A stretch of 64,000 nt of DNA from Anaeramoeba ignava (lineage: Eukaryota; Metamonada; Anaeramoebidae), in NCBI GenBank assembly GCA_028826165.1, contig JAPDFW010000114.1, positions 186,001 to 250,000 on the forward strand, given 5' to 3'. Positions 46,597-56,900 of the stretch are shown here, piece by piece. The notes beneath the pieces are model-generated. The model saw nothing but the letters and a program-made list of their open reading frames with translations. It ran no database searches and was not told the DNA's origin. Both the position numbers and the translations under genes were made by a program. Every line of letters starts with the position of its first letter. Position 1 is the first letter of the stretch.

Positions 46597-46658
46597 TTTA
46601 GAAGCAAAAAAAAAATGAAAAAAAAAACATGAAAAAAAAAAAGAATTTTTTCTCAATT

Positions 46659-48169
46659 TTAAAGCAAATAAGTCTCAAATTCTTCAACTTTCCATGAATT
46701 AAAGCAACCAGCTAAATAACTCTTGGCTTCATTTGTTCTATATTCAATTTCTTTAGGCAGATTATAAATAAATCCAAAATTTGAATAACCACTTGTTAAA
46801 TCACTATTTAAATAAAAATCAAAACCTGCTCCAAAAATTGGACCACAATTTGAATAATAACAATTCGCATATTCTTCCTCTCCTCTTTTAATTTGAAATT
46901 TCTCTGGCTTCCTATTATTTTTATCATTTCTTAATGAAAAAATAAATGCATTTGGATCAATAATAAATCCATGATTTTGTTTAACATCTTCTTTTCTCCA
47001 TTTTGATTTATCCATTGTAAATCCCACTTTTGTAAATCCTCCAAAAATAAAATCATCTTTTGTTTTTGATGAGAATTAATGTTTTTCCTTTGTTGTCACA
47101 TTTTAAGTGCCATTTCTTACAATTAAATCCATCTCTTTTTGCTGAAAATCTTAATTTCATTTTCGAAAAGAATTCATCATCATTGATCCATTTTTGTAAT
47201 TTTTCAAAATGTTTTCTTTCTTGAATTATTTTTGATTGAAGTCTGATTCTTGTTTTGAAGATGAATGATTCTAAATTTTGGTTTTCTTTTTTGATAAGTT
47301 TTTTTAATTCTGTTTGATTTTCATTTTCATTTTCATTTTCATTTTGTTGAAGTTTTTGGAATTGAATTAATTTTTCTGAAATTTCATTTGGAATTAAATC
47401 TTCTTTCAAAATAGTTTCCAGTTCTTCTTTTGAAAAATCAATAAATCTTATTTTTGGAACAATATTCGAAATGAGGTTCTTGAGATTATCTTTTTCTTGA
47501 TTAATATTTGATTTATGTTTTCCCCATTTTATTATTGATTGAAATATTTCAAATTCATTTGTTAGTATAAAATCATTTGATAATATTGATTTTAAATGAT
47601 TTTCTTCAAGTTCAAGAAAAAATGGAGTTTTAATAAATTCTTCGAAATTTTCTGAAATAAATTGATAAGAAGAATTCAATAATTGATTTAAGTTCATTGA
47701 CTCAGATAATTTAATAACATCAAGAACAGATTCAAATTGGAAATTATTTTTAATAAATTCTGAAGCAAATCCAATTAATTCATCAATTAAATATTTGGAT
47801 GAAAAAATTAAAATTTCTATTGCGTTTTCTAAACTAATTTCAATTTTTCCTGAATAAAAATAATTTAAAATTGAAGATAGAATTGAACTTGAAACATCTT
47901 TTAGAATTAATTTATTTTCTTGATATTCTTTCATTTTGGAATTAAAAAGTGATTTAAAATATTCACTTCTTGAAGAAAGAATTGATTTATGAGTTTTAAA
48001 TGAAAATTTATTTTGTTCACAATTTATTTGAAAATCAAAATAATTTTCCTCTTCTTTTTCATTTTGATTTTGATTTTGATTTTGATTTTTGATTTTGATT
48101 TTGATTTTGATTTTGAAATAAATTTTTTAAATCATTTGAAAGTTTTTCTAAATTTGAAAAACTGTCCAT
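46659..48169 (-). CDS. BTB-BACK-TLDc-like protein, interrupted by two one-base frame breaks
   Basis: Single exon, 502 residues if one base is skipped at each of two A-runs (sense strand), at 48086-48090 and 47058-47067. Skipping both makes the length an exact multiple of three and joins domains without stops. N-terminus MDSFSNLEKLSNDL and a Gln-Asn run, then a BTB domain (FSFKTHKSILSSRSEYFKSL), BACK-like helices, a Glu-Asn run, a coiled coil, and a TLDc-like domain (KCDNKGKTLILIK, then GGFTKVGFTMDKSKW, with a conserved WK-VEEFETYLL end). It matches the architecture of the gene at 2885-4633, so the breaks interrupt a recognisable gene. It is either an assembly error, a decaying copy or translated by frameshifting. 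Confidence 0.8.
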
Positions 48170-48198
48170 TTTTTTTTTATTAAAAATTTTGAAATGAG

Positions 48199-48223
48199 AA
48201 AAATGAAAAAATGAAAAAATGAA
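48199..48223 (-). promoter_or_regulatory. Triple TTTTTTCAT initiator-like cluster
   Basis: On the minus strand ATTCATTTTTTCATTTTTTC, repeated, 30-54 bases before the BTB-TLDc start at 48169. Confidence 0.45.
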
Positions 48224-48225
48224 TT

Positions 48226-48500
48226 TTGATTTTAATTTTGATTTTAATTTTAATTTTAATTTTAATTTTAATTTTAATTTTAATTTTAATTTTAATTTTA
48301 ATTTTAATTTTGATTTTAATTTTAATTTTAATTTTAATTTTGATTTTAATTTTGATTTTTAATTTTAATTTTGATTTTAATTTTAATTTTAATTTTAATT
48401 TTAATTTTAATTTTAATTTTAATTTTAATTTTAATTTTAATTTTAATTTTAATTTTAATTTTAATTTTAATTTTGATTTTGATTTTGATTTTAATTTTGA
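48226..48500. repeat. (TTTTAA/TTTTGA) hexamer satellite, block 1
   Basis: About 45 TTTTAA hexamers with scattered TTTTGA variants. Its right end overlaps the last codons and stop of the RCC1-BTB gene at 48491. Blocks 2 and 3 with the same unit lie at 50305-50625 and 52825-53450. Confidence 0.92.
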
Positions 48501-50272
48501 TTATTAAATTTTTTAATTAATAAATCAAATAAATTTGGATTTGTTTGATTTAATTGAAAATAATCAATTCCAATTTTAATTTCATCAATGATTTCTTGTG
48601 TAATTTCAATTTCATCTTTAATTTGATTTGAATAAATCCAATATTCTAATATTTGAAATGATTTATTACTTAATTCACTATAATCTGTAACTTTATTAGA
48701 AGTATCTTCAGTTACAGATAAAAACATTCCTCGATATAATTCACTTCTCATTATTAATATTAATTTAGGAAATTTATATTGTTTTTCTTTTCTTTCAATT
48801 ATAAAATCTTTTTCATTTTCATTTAAATAAATTCTTTTCATTGTTTCTTCAATTTTTTCATTTAAATTTATAATTTCTTTAATTTCAGAATATAATTTTG
48901 GATTTATTATTTTGTTTGAATAAATCATTTCAAATATTTGATTTGATTCTTTAATTGATTTTTTTGAAATAATTTCTTGAAGTTTTTCAATTTGATTTTG
49001 ATTTTGATTTAATCTATATTTCAATATTAATTTATGAGCTTCAATTATTTCTCCATTTTCTGTTTTAAATGAAATATCACAAAATTCTTTTCTTTCAAAT
49101 AATTTTATCAAATCTTCTTCAAGATTGGAAAAAGAAGGAGGAGAATAATAAAGAAATGATTTATAATATCCACAAGAAATATGATAATTGGAAATATCTT
49201 CATTAAATCTTAATCTAGGAAGTTCAATTTGAATTGGAATAAATTGATCATTTGTATCTCCAGTTCCTAATTGACCATAACAATTTAATCCAAATCCAAT
49301 TAATTTTGAATTGGAAGTTAAAATCAAATTATGAAAATTTCCAACAGAAAAATCAAGAATATTATCATCATTTTCAAACAAAGATGATTTGATTTCAGTA
49401 AATTCATAAGTATTTCGATTCTTGTCAAGTCCATTAGATAGATAATCTCCACATGAATAAAGTTTTCTTTTTGGATTTTGATTTTCATTTTCAATCAATA
49501 TTATTGAAAAAGCAGTTCCACATTGAATATCAATTATTTTACCTTTTGGAATATTTTTGATTTTAATTAATTTTTGGATTTGTGTTTCTTTTATTGATTT
49601 TCCTAATCCAATTTGATTAAATCCATTGTAACCACATCCAAATAATTCTTGATTTGAATTTAAAAGAAAAACATGATTTGAAGTATTTCCTGAAAATATT
49701 TTAGAAACATTTTTCATCATTAAAATTGGTTTTTTTGTTTTTGGAAGTGTTTCAGAATCAAAACCAAGTTGACCAAATTGATTTGAACCAATTCCATAAG
49801 CATTTTGATTTGAAGTTAATAAGTAAATTGAACTAGCTCCAGAAACAATATCTTGAATTATTCTATCATTTGTATCTTTAATTAATGATGAAATATTGAT
49901 AAATTGATTTGGATTTTTTGGATTAATATCTTTTCCTTTAGCAAATACATTTCCTTCTTTTGTTAAAATAGCTTCATCTTGAATACCAACAGTTACTTTT
50001 TGAATATTTTCTTCAATTTGTATTTTTTGAGGATTTTGATTTGAATCATTTTCACTTAAATATTCTATTGCTTTTCCATTTTTAAAAAGGAAAATTGTTG
50101 AATAATTTGATGTTGAAATTTTTTTAATTTGTTTTTCATTTTCATTTTCATTTTCATTTTCATTTTCATTTTCATTTTTAAATTTAAATTGAATTGGTTT
50201 TATTATTTCTTCTGATTCATTTTTGATAAGTTTTGGTTTTTGATTTTGACCAAAAAATAAACAATCATTCAT
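48491..50272 (-). CDS. RCC1-repeat / double-BTB protein, copy A (IBtk-like)
   Basis: Single exon, 593 residues. An (Asn-Glu) run at about 33-46 is followed by about six RCC1 propeller repeats (about 50-375), for example NAYGIGSNQFGQLGF, ELFGCGYNGFNQIGLG and KLIGFGLNCYGQLGTGD. A first, shortened BTB follows (about 385-455: EFCDISFKTENGEIIEAHKLIL) and a second BTB (about 485-560: DFIIERKEKQYKFPKLILIMRSELYRGMFLS). RCC1 plus two BTBs without ankyrins resembles the C-terminal part of IBtk, a CUL3 adaptor. Tandem paralogue of copy B, with which the C-terminal half is nearly identical. The stop TAA is the first TAAAAT unit of satellite block 1. Confidence 0.92.
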   Translation of the reverse strand: MNDCLFFGQNQKPKLIKNESEEIIKPIQFKFKNENENENENENENEKQIKKISTSNYSTIFLFKNGKAIEYLSENDSNQNPQKIQIEENIQKVTVGIQDEAILTKEGNVFAKGKDINPKNPNQFINISSLIKDTNDRIIQDIVSGASSIYLLTSNQNAYGIGSNQFGQLGFDSETLPKTKKPILMMKNVSKIFSGNTSNHVFLLNSNQELFGCGYNGFNQIGLGKSIKETQIQKLIKIKNIPKGKIIDIQCGTAFSIILIENENQNPKRKLYSCGDYLSNGLDKNRNTYEFTEIKSSLFENDDNILDFSVGNFHNLILTSNSKLIGFGLNCYGQLGTGDTNDQFIPIQIELPRLRFNEDISNYHISCGYYKSFLYYSPPSFSNLEEDLIKLFERKEFCDISFKTENGEIIEAHKLILKYRLNQNQNQIEKLQEIISKKSIKESNQIFEMIYSNKIINPKLYSEIKEIINLNEKIEETMKRIYLNENEKDFIIERKEKQYKFPKLILIMRSELYRGMFLSVTEDTSNKVTDYSELSNKSFQILEYWIYSNQIKDEIEITQEIIDEIKIGIDYFQLNQTNPNLFDLLIKKFNNQN

Positions 50273-50282
50273 TTTTGAAAAG

Positions 50283-50300
50283 AAAAAAAATGAAAAAATG
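50283..50300 (-). promoter_or_regulatory. Initiator-like TTTTTTCATTTTTT motif, RCC1-BTB copy A
   Basis: Minus-strand ATCATTTTTTCATTTTTTTT, 11-28 bases before the start at 50272, squeezed between the start codon and satellite block 2. Confidence 0.4.
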
Positions 50301-50304
50301 ATTT

Positions 50305-50625
50305 TGGAATTTTAATTTTAATTTTAATTTTATTTTTATTTTTAATTTTGATTTTAATTTTAGTTTTAATTTTAATTTTAATTTTGATTTTAATTTTAAT
50401 TTTAATTTTAATTTTAATTTTAATTTTAATTTTAATTTTAATTTTAATTTAAATTTTAATTTTAATTTTAATTTTAATTTTAATTTTAATTTTGATTTTG
50501 ATTTTAATTTTAATTTTAATTTTAATTTTAATTTTAATTTTAATTTTGATTTTAATTTTAATTTTTAATTTTAATTTTAATTTTAATTTTAATTTTAATT
50601 TTAATTTTTAATTTTGATTATTAAA
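50305..50625. repeat. (TTTTAA/TTTTGA) hexamer satellite, block 2
   Basis: About 320 bases of the same hexamer as blocks 1 and 3, between the two RCC1-BTB paralogues. It also runs into the stop codon of copy B. Confidence 0.92.
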
Positions 50626-52377
50626 TTTATTAAATAATAAATCAAATAAATTTGGATTTGTTTGATTTAATTGAAAATAATCAATTCCTGTTTTAAGTTC
50701 ATTAATAATTTTTTGTGTAATTTGAATTTCATCTTTAATTTGATTTGAATAAATCCAATATTCTAATATTTGAAATGATTTATTACTTAATTCACTATAA
50801 TCTGTAACTTTATTAGATTTATCTTCTGTTACAGATAAAAACATTCCTCGATATAATTCACTTCTCATTATTAATATTAATTTAGGAAATTTATATTGTT
50901 TTTCTTTTCTTTCAATTATAAAATCTTTTTCATTTTCATTTTCATTTTCATTTAAATAAATTCTTTTCATTGTTTCTTCAATTTTTTCATTTGAATTTAT
51001 AATTTCTTTAATTTCAGAATATAATTTTGGATTTATTATTCTGTTTAAATAAATCATTTCAAATATTTGATTTGATTCTTTAATTGATTTTTTTGAAATA
51101 ATTTCTTGAAGTTTTTCAAATTCATTTTCATTTTGATTTAATCTATATTTCAATATTAATTTATGAGCTTTGATTATTTCTCCATTTTCGGTTTTAAATG
51201 AAATATCACAAAATTCTTTTCTTTCAAATAGTTTTATCAAATCTTCTTCAAGATTGGAAAAAGAAGGAGGAGAATAATAAAGAAATGAATTATAATTCCC
51301 ACAAGAAATATGATAATAAGAAATATCAAATAATAATTCAGGAAGTTCAATTTGAATTGGAATTAATTGCCTTTCTGTATCTCCAGTTCCTAATTGACCA
51401 TCATCATTATTTCCAAATCCAATTAATTTCCCATTTCCTGTTAAAATCAAAGTATGAGAATTTCCAACAGAAATTTCAAGAATATTATCATCATTTTCAA
51501 ATAAAGATGATTTGATTTCAGTAAATTCATTTGATTTTTGATCATTTTCAATCCCAACGAATTCATAATATCCACATGAATAAAGTTTTCTTTTTGGATT
51601 TTGATTTTCATTTTCATTTTCAATCAACATTATTGAATGATAATCTCCACATTGAATATCAATTATTTTGCCTTTTGGAATATTTTGGATTTTAGTTAAT
51701 TTTTGGATTTTCCTTTCTTTTCTTGATTCTCCTAATCCAAGTTGACTGTATAAGTTATTTCCGCATCCAAATAATTCTTGATTTGAATTTAAAAGAAAAA
51801 CATGATTTGAAGAATTTCCTGAAAATATTTTAGAAACATTTTTCATCATTAAAATTGGTTTTTTTGTTTTATTAAGTGCTTTTGCACCAAGTTGACCAGA
51901 AGTATTAGAACCAATTCCATAAGCATTTTGATTTGAAGTTAATAAGTAAATTGTGCCATATCCAGAAGCAATATCTTGAATTATTCTATCTTTTTTATTT
52001 TTGATTAATGATGAAATATTGATAAATTCTTTTGGATTTTCTGGATTAATATTCATTCCTTTAACAAATACATTTCCTTCTATTGTTAAAATAGCTTGTT
52101 TTCGATAACCAAAAGCTACTTTTTGAATATTTTCTTCAATTTGGATTTTTTCAATATTTTGATTTAAATCATTTTCTTCAGTTAAATATTCTATTGCTTT
52201 TCCATTTTCAAAAAGGAAAATTAAAGGTTGACTTGGGTAAATTTTTTTAATTTGGTTTTTTTGGTTTTTTAATTGAAATTCATTTAATTGTGTAATTTTT
52301 GTTGGTTTATTTTTGAAAAAAGAAAAGAAAACATTTGAACCAAAAAAGAAAACTTGATTAAATTGATTAGAATTCAT
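50608..52377 (-). CDS. RCC1-repeat / double-BTB protein, copy B (IBtk-like)
   Basis: Single exon, 589 residues; the same order as copy A. RCC1 repeats (about 45-365) include NAYGIGSNTSGQLGA, LFGCGNNLYSQLGLG and KLIGFGNNDDGQLGTGD; then the first BTB (EFCDISFKTENGEIIKAHKLIL) and second BTB. The N-terminal 45 residues differ from copy A (FFFGSNVFFSFFKNK here, FFGQNQKPK there). The central RCC1 part is moderately diverged, and the C-terminal BTBs are nearly identical, suggesting recent duplication or ongoing gene conversion at the 3' end. Asn-Glu microsatellite lengths differ between copies. Probable CUL3-type ubiquitin ligase adaptor, by family. Confidence 0.92.
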   Translation of the reverse strand: MNSNQFNQVFFFGSNVFFSFFKNKPTKITQLNEFQLKNQKNQIKKIYPSQPLIFLFENGKAIEYLTEENDLNQNIEKIQIEENIQKVAFGYRKQAILTIEGNVFVKGMNINPENPKEFINISSLIKNKKDRIIQDIASGYGTIYLLTSNQNAYGIGSNTSGQLGAKALNKTKKPILMMKNVSKIFSGNSSNHVFLLNSNQELFGCGNNLYSQLGLGESRKERKIQKLTKIQNIPKGKIIDIQCGDYHSIMLIENENENQNPKRKLYSCGYYEFVGIENDQKSNEFTEIKSSLFENDDNILEISVGNSHTLILTGNGKLIGFGNNDDGQLGTGDTERQLIPIQIELPELLFDISYYHISCGNYNSFLYYSPPSFSNLEEDLIKLFERKEFCDISFKTENGEIIKAHKLILKYRLNQNENEFEKLQEIISKKSIKESNQIFEMIYLNRIINPKLYSEIKEIINSNEKIEETMKRIYLNENENENEKDFIIERKEKQYKFPKLILIMRSELYRGMFLSVTEDKSNKVTDYSELSNKSFQILEYWIYSNQIKDEIQITQKIINELKTGIDYFQLNQTNPNLFDLLFNKFNNQN

Positions 52378-52385
52378 TTTTTTTG

Positions 52386-52420
52386 AAAAATGAAAAATGA
52401 AAAATGAAAAAATGAAAAAA
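52386..52420 (-). promoter_or_regulatory. Quadruple TTTTTCAT initiator-like cluster, RCC1-BTB copy B
   Basis: Four tandem TCATTTTT units on the minus strand, 9-43 bases before the start at 52377. Confidence 0.45.
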
Positions 52421-52446
52421 AAGAAAAGAAAAATTTTGATCTGAAA

Positions 52447-55400
52447 TTAATTTAGTAAATTTTCGATATTTTCAATCTGTTTTTGTAATTGAGAACAAAT
52501 TTCAAGAGAAGAATCAAATAAATTATTTCTTTTTGATTCTTCAGTTTCACTTGATTCTGTTAAATCTCTTTCTAATCCATGTTTTTTCTCAATTTGGAGC
52601 ATTTGAATAACTGAAGAAAGAGAAGAAAACCAATCATCTCTAACATTTCGATTTGGGCATTCAATGAAAAATATCTTATTTGGTGATGAAATTATAAAGC
52701 ACCATTTGCGATTAAAGATTACTTCTTTTTCTGGAAAGGAAACAATTGATTTATCAAGAGGAACAATTCCTAAAGGAAGTTCTGTATGTTTTGTCTATTT
52801 CGGACAAGAATTTTTAAATTTAAATTAAATTAATATTGATTTTAATTTTAATTTTTAATTTTGATTTTAATTTTGATTTTAATTTTAATTTTGATTTTAA
52901 TTTTAATTTTAATTTTAATTTTAATTTTAATTTTAATTTTAATTTTAATTTTAATTTTAATTATGATTTTAATTTTAATATTGATTTTAATTTTAATTTT
53001 AATTTTAATTTTGATTTTAATTTTGATTTTAATTTTAATTTTAATTTTAATTTTAATTTTAATTTTAATTTTGATTTTAATTTTAATTTTAATTTTAATT
53101 TTAATTTTGATTTTGATTTTGATTTTGATTTTAATTTTAATTTTGATTTTAATTTTAATTTTGATTTTAATTTTAATTTTAATTTTAATTTTAATTTTAA
53201 TTTTAATTTTGATTTTAATTTTAATTTTAATTTTAATTTTAATATTGATTTTGATTTTAATTTTAATTTTAAATTTTAATTTTGATTTTAATTTTAATTT
53301 TAATTTTAATTTTAATTTTAATTTTGATTTTAATTTTAATTTTAATTTTAATTTTAATTTTATAAATTAATTTTAATTTTGATATTAATTTTAATTTTAA
53401 TTTTAATTTTAATTTTAATTTTAATTTTAATTATGATTTTAATTTTAAATAATTCCTACTTCGTCTATAGGTTGTTTTGCTTTATAATATCTTAATGTAT
53501 CATTTGAAAGAATAAACCAACGCTTTCTCCAAGATTTTACTTTATGTCCTCTCTTTTCAAGAAAACCTGCTTTATAAACATTCTTAGTTGTTGGAATTGT
53601 ATAATCAAACATTCTTCTTGTATTTTTCTCGAAAATTGAACCAATTCTTTCAACAACAAACCCAAGATTTGAAACTTGGTGATAAGCTTGTTCCATTTCA
53701 GATGTGATTTTAAGTAAGTTTGCAAGCTCTGAATTTGGAGCTTGACGAATAACTGTGGATATATCAAAAGAATCTCGATTTTCAACTGTTTCTGTTTTTT
53801 TTGGATGTGATTTTTTATCCTTTTCTTTTGATTTACTTGGAAATTCCACAAAGAATGTGTGCAATTTTTGATAACACATAACAAGATCTATTGGTAATTG
53901 AAGAGAAAAATTGGGAGATTTCAAAGTGAATCCATTGATTGTAAATTTATCTTTTTTTTCGTTATATTCCTTATTCAGTTGAAGAACAGTATCTTTCTCA
54001 ATTGAACTAACAAAATATTCTTTTTGATGTAACATTAGATTATTTTCTTGCATACTGAAGCGGATATTTTCAGCCTCAATCATTGGATGTGTTGAATTTT
54101 TTTCATTTTCTTTGATCCGAAGTAAATCAACTGAAAAATATTTGTTTGTTTCTTTTGATTTTGAAAAATCATCATCACTTTGAGTCTCGTCAAAATCTTC
54201 AGCATCTTCTGTTAATCTTGATACATCAAACTCTTTTTCTTCATCAAAATCTTCTGATGCAAAGAAAAGTTCAAGTTTCGAAAATTTTGTTTCACGTTCC
54301 ACTTTTGGAATCAAATCCGAGTTTAAGAAAAACCTGTAAAAAATCTTAAAATATTTGGACATTCGAAGAATAGAATGAGTAATAAAATTCAATCCTGGAA
54401 AATCACCCGAAAAAAGAAGTCCATCAAATCGAGATTTGATATAAATTTCATCATTTTCTTTTTTGCTTATTGTCACTTCACAAAATTGGTCATTATTTTC
54501 GTTTTTTGATTGAAGAACACCTTCTTTCATTTCTTTTTCAGGAAAAGCGAACTAAATCATGAAAATATTTAAAATATAAATATTTAAAATATTTAAAATA
54601 CAAATATAAATATAAATTTGATTTACATTTAAAAGTTGAGCTCCAATTTTCATAGTTTCTTCTGAATTTGAATCAAATTTAATAAGCATTTGTTTCATTT
54701 CCAAAGTATTTAAATTTGATAAAGAATTATTTTGTTCAAATTCTGTATCATTTTCAACCAAAATATTATTGTTGTTATTATTGTTATTGTTATTGTTATT
54801 GTTATTGTTATTGTTATTGTTATTGTTATTGTTATTGTTATTGTTATTGTTATTGTTATTGTTATTGTTTTGATTTTGATTTTGATTTTGATTTTGATTT
54901 TGATTTTGATTTTGATTTTGATTTTGATTTTGATTTTGATTTTCAATTTGATTTTGATTTTCTTTTTTTAAATTGATTCCAAATATTTGAATAATTGAAT
55001 CCAATCTAATTCTTTGTTTTTTCTTTTCTTTTTTATTAGGATTTTGTTCGAATTGCTTTGAAAAAATTGCGAAAAGCCTAATAGTTTTATAAACAGAATG
55101 AATTGATTATTTTTTTTTTTTGATTAAATTCCTTCAAAAAAAAAAAAGAAACAAACATTGCAAATCCAATTTGAGAAAGTTCAATTTTATCATGACTAGT
55201 CATAATTTCAATCCCATCTCGATATGAAAAAGAAACACCAATTTGGGTTGAATCAGAAATAATTTCAATTGATTGACCAACTTTCTTTGTTTTAGAAACA
55301 AGATCAGAGAGAAAACCTTTTGCAATAATTTTGGAACATGAAATTATTAGTGAATTTCCATCAAATTTTTGATTTTGATTTTGATTTTGATTTTGATTTT

Positions 55401-56043
55401 GATTTTTTTCTGAAATTTCAGGAAATTGAAATTGTTGAATTTCTGAAATTCTTGAAGTAGAATACATAATTGAAGCTAAATTAAATCAATAAAAGAGAAC
55501 AAAACAAAACAAAACAAAACAAAAAAAAAAATTTTTTTAATTCAAAATTAAATAAATAATTAATAAAAAAGAATTTTTGAATTATTTTTTTTTTGCTTAT
55601 TTACGTTGAGTAAAAATCAATGAAAAGATTGTGTTTTCATTTCTTCGGAAAAGAATAGTTAACTTTTCAAATTTAAAATTGATAGTTTCTAAAATAGATA
55701 TTGAAAAATCCTTTTTAAAATGTTTTGATTTTTGAGCTTGTTGATATAAATTTTGTATTTTTTGTTGATCATCAATTTTAATTGTTATTTTCATTTCTTT
55801 TGTTTGAACTTGATTGGGTCTTTGTTCTGTTGAACTCATATCAATAATTTTTATTTTTTCAATAATGAAATTTAATGGAATATTTAATTTTTTGGTTAAT
55901 TTAATTGCAATTTCTGGAATTATTTTAAGATTTGAAATTTTCGCTTTTTTATCTTCATATTCAATTTTTTTGGAATCAAATTTTTGAAAAAGAGATTGAA
56001 ATAAATTTTGAATTTTTTGATCTTTTAAAACGTTTTGATTCAT
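52447..56043 (-). CDS. Chorein/UHRF1BP1-like lipid-transfer-type protein with C-terminal PH domain
   Basis: Five exons: 56043-55605, 55475-55157, 55077-54627, 54551-53460, 52794-52447; 882 residues, phases 1, 2, 0, 0. A PH domain near the C-terminus (about 740-830: GFLEKRGHKVKSWRKRWFIL, LPLGIVPLD, WFSSLSSVI) is clear; intron 4 cuts through it. The N-terminal 450 residues are a run of amphipathic beta strands (AKISNLKIIPEIAIKL, FSISILETINFKFEKLTILF, GQSIEIISDSTQIGVSF) resembling the start of chorein-type bridge-like lipid-transfer proteins such as UHRF1BP1 or VPS13; this assignment is tentative. Gln-Asn then poly-Asn runs lie at about 280-335. An acidic stretch (FDEEKEF, DAEDFDETQSDDD) is in exon 4. 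Likely acts at membrane contacts or endosomes if the family call is right. Confidence 0.65.
52795..53459 (-). repeat. PH-gene intron 4: (TTTTAA/TTTTGA) hexamer satellite, block 3
   Basis: 665-base intron, GTAGGA donor and AATAG acceptor on the minus strand, nearly all TTTTAA and TTTTGA hexamers. The same unit as the blocks flanking the RCC1-BTB genes, but here it is spliced out of a PH domain. Confidence 0.92.
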
Positions 56044-56221
56044 TTTTTTCTTTGTAAATTCAAAAAAAAAACAGAAACAAAAAGTGAAAAAAAAAAAAAA
56101 TGAAAAGAAAAAAATGAAAAATGAAAAAATCCAAAAAAAAAATTTTTTCCGTTTTGTTTTTAGATTGATTTAAAAATTTTTTTTCTTCTTTTTCGGGATT
56201 TTTTCAAAATAATTATTAATT

Positions 56222-56845
56222 TTAATTGTCATCAAATTCTGTTAGATCGAGATTTGGAATATTTTCATTTTCATTTTCATTTTCAATTTCATTTTCATTT
56301 TCTTTTTCATTTTCATTTTCATTTTCTTTTTCATTTTCATTTTCATTTTCATTTTCTTTTTCATTTTCATTTTCATTTTCTTTTTCATTTTTATTTTCTT
56401 TTTCAATTTCATCCCTATTTAAATCTTCTTTTTTTCTCTTCTTTTTTTCAGCACTTCGAGTAATAAATCCAATAACTTTTTCAAATTGCCTTTCACTAAA
56501 TGATCTTTCATTTAATTTTTTAATATGTGGACTAATAAAATCTACAATTTTTTTCAATGGACTTTTTTTTGGAACATCTTTTTTCTCAATTTCTTTTTGC
56601 TCAATTTCTTTTTCTTCTTTAATTTCTTCTTTAATTTCTTCTTTAATTTCTTCTTCTTTAATTTCTTCTTTAATTTCTTCTTTAATTTCTTCTTCTTTAA
56701 TTTCTTCTTTAATTTCTTCTTTAATTTCTTCTTTAATTTCTTCTTCTTTAATTTCTTCTTCTTTAATTTCTTTTTCTTCTTCTTTTTCTTCTTTAATTTC
56801 TTCTTCTTTAATTTCTTCTTCTTTTTTAATTTCAATTTCTGACAT
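56222..56845 (-). CDS. Lys/Glu-rich low-complexity protein
   Basis: Single exon, 207 residues, family not recognised. Residues about 5-85 are (E)EEIKEEIKEE repeats and residues about 145-200 are Glu-Asn/Lys repeats. Between them is a unique basic block (about 90-140: KSPLKKIVDFISPH and SERQFEKVIGFITRSAEKKK) that may be the only folded part. A translated gene is supported by an initiator-like motif upstream (56901-56925), a plausible start and end, and the unique core. The antisense strand is open over the same length, but only because the repeat units are. Divergent from GCP3 across 235 bases. Confidence 0.6.
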   Translation of the reverse strand: MSEIEIKKEEEIKEEEIKEEKEEEKEIKEEEIKEEEIKEEIKEEIKEEIKEEEIKEEIKEEIKEEEIKEEIKEEIKEEKEIEQKEIEKKDVPKKSPLKKIVDFISPHIKKLNERSFSERQFEKVIGFITRSAEKKKRKKEDLNRDEIEKENKNEKENENENEKENENENENEKENENENEKENENEIENENENENIPNLDLTEFDDN

Positions 56846-56900
56846 TTAAATAATAATATAATAAAATAATAAAATAAAAGAAAATAAAAGGATTAGAAAA

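Noticed and set aside
52861-53370. 169-codon Ile-Leu open frame and overlapping Asn-Phe frame
   Set aside because: Products of the (TTTTAA/TTTTGA) hexamer inside an intron of the PH-domain gene; no unique sequence, start context or motif.
54716-54976. Plus-strand Cys-Tyr / Phe-Asp repeat frame
   Set aside because: Antisense of poly-Asn and Gln-Asn codons of the chorein/PH gene.
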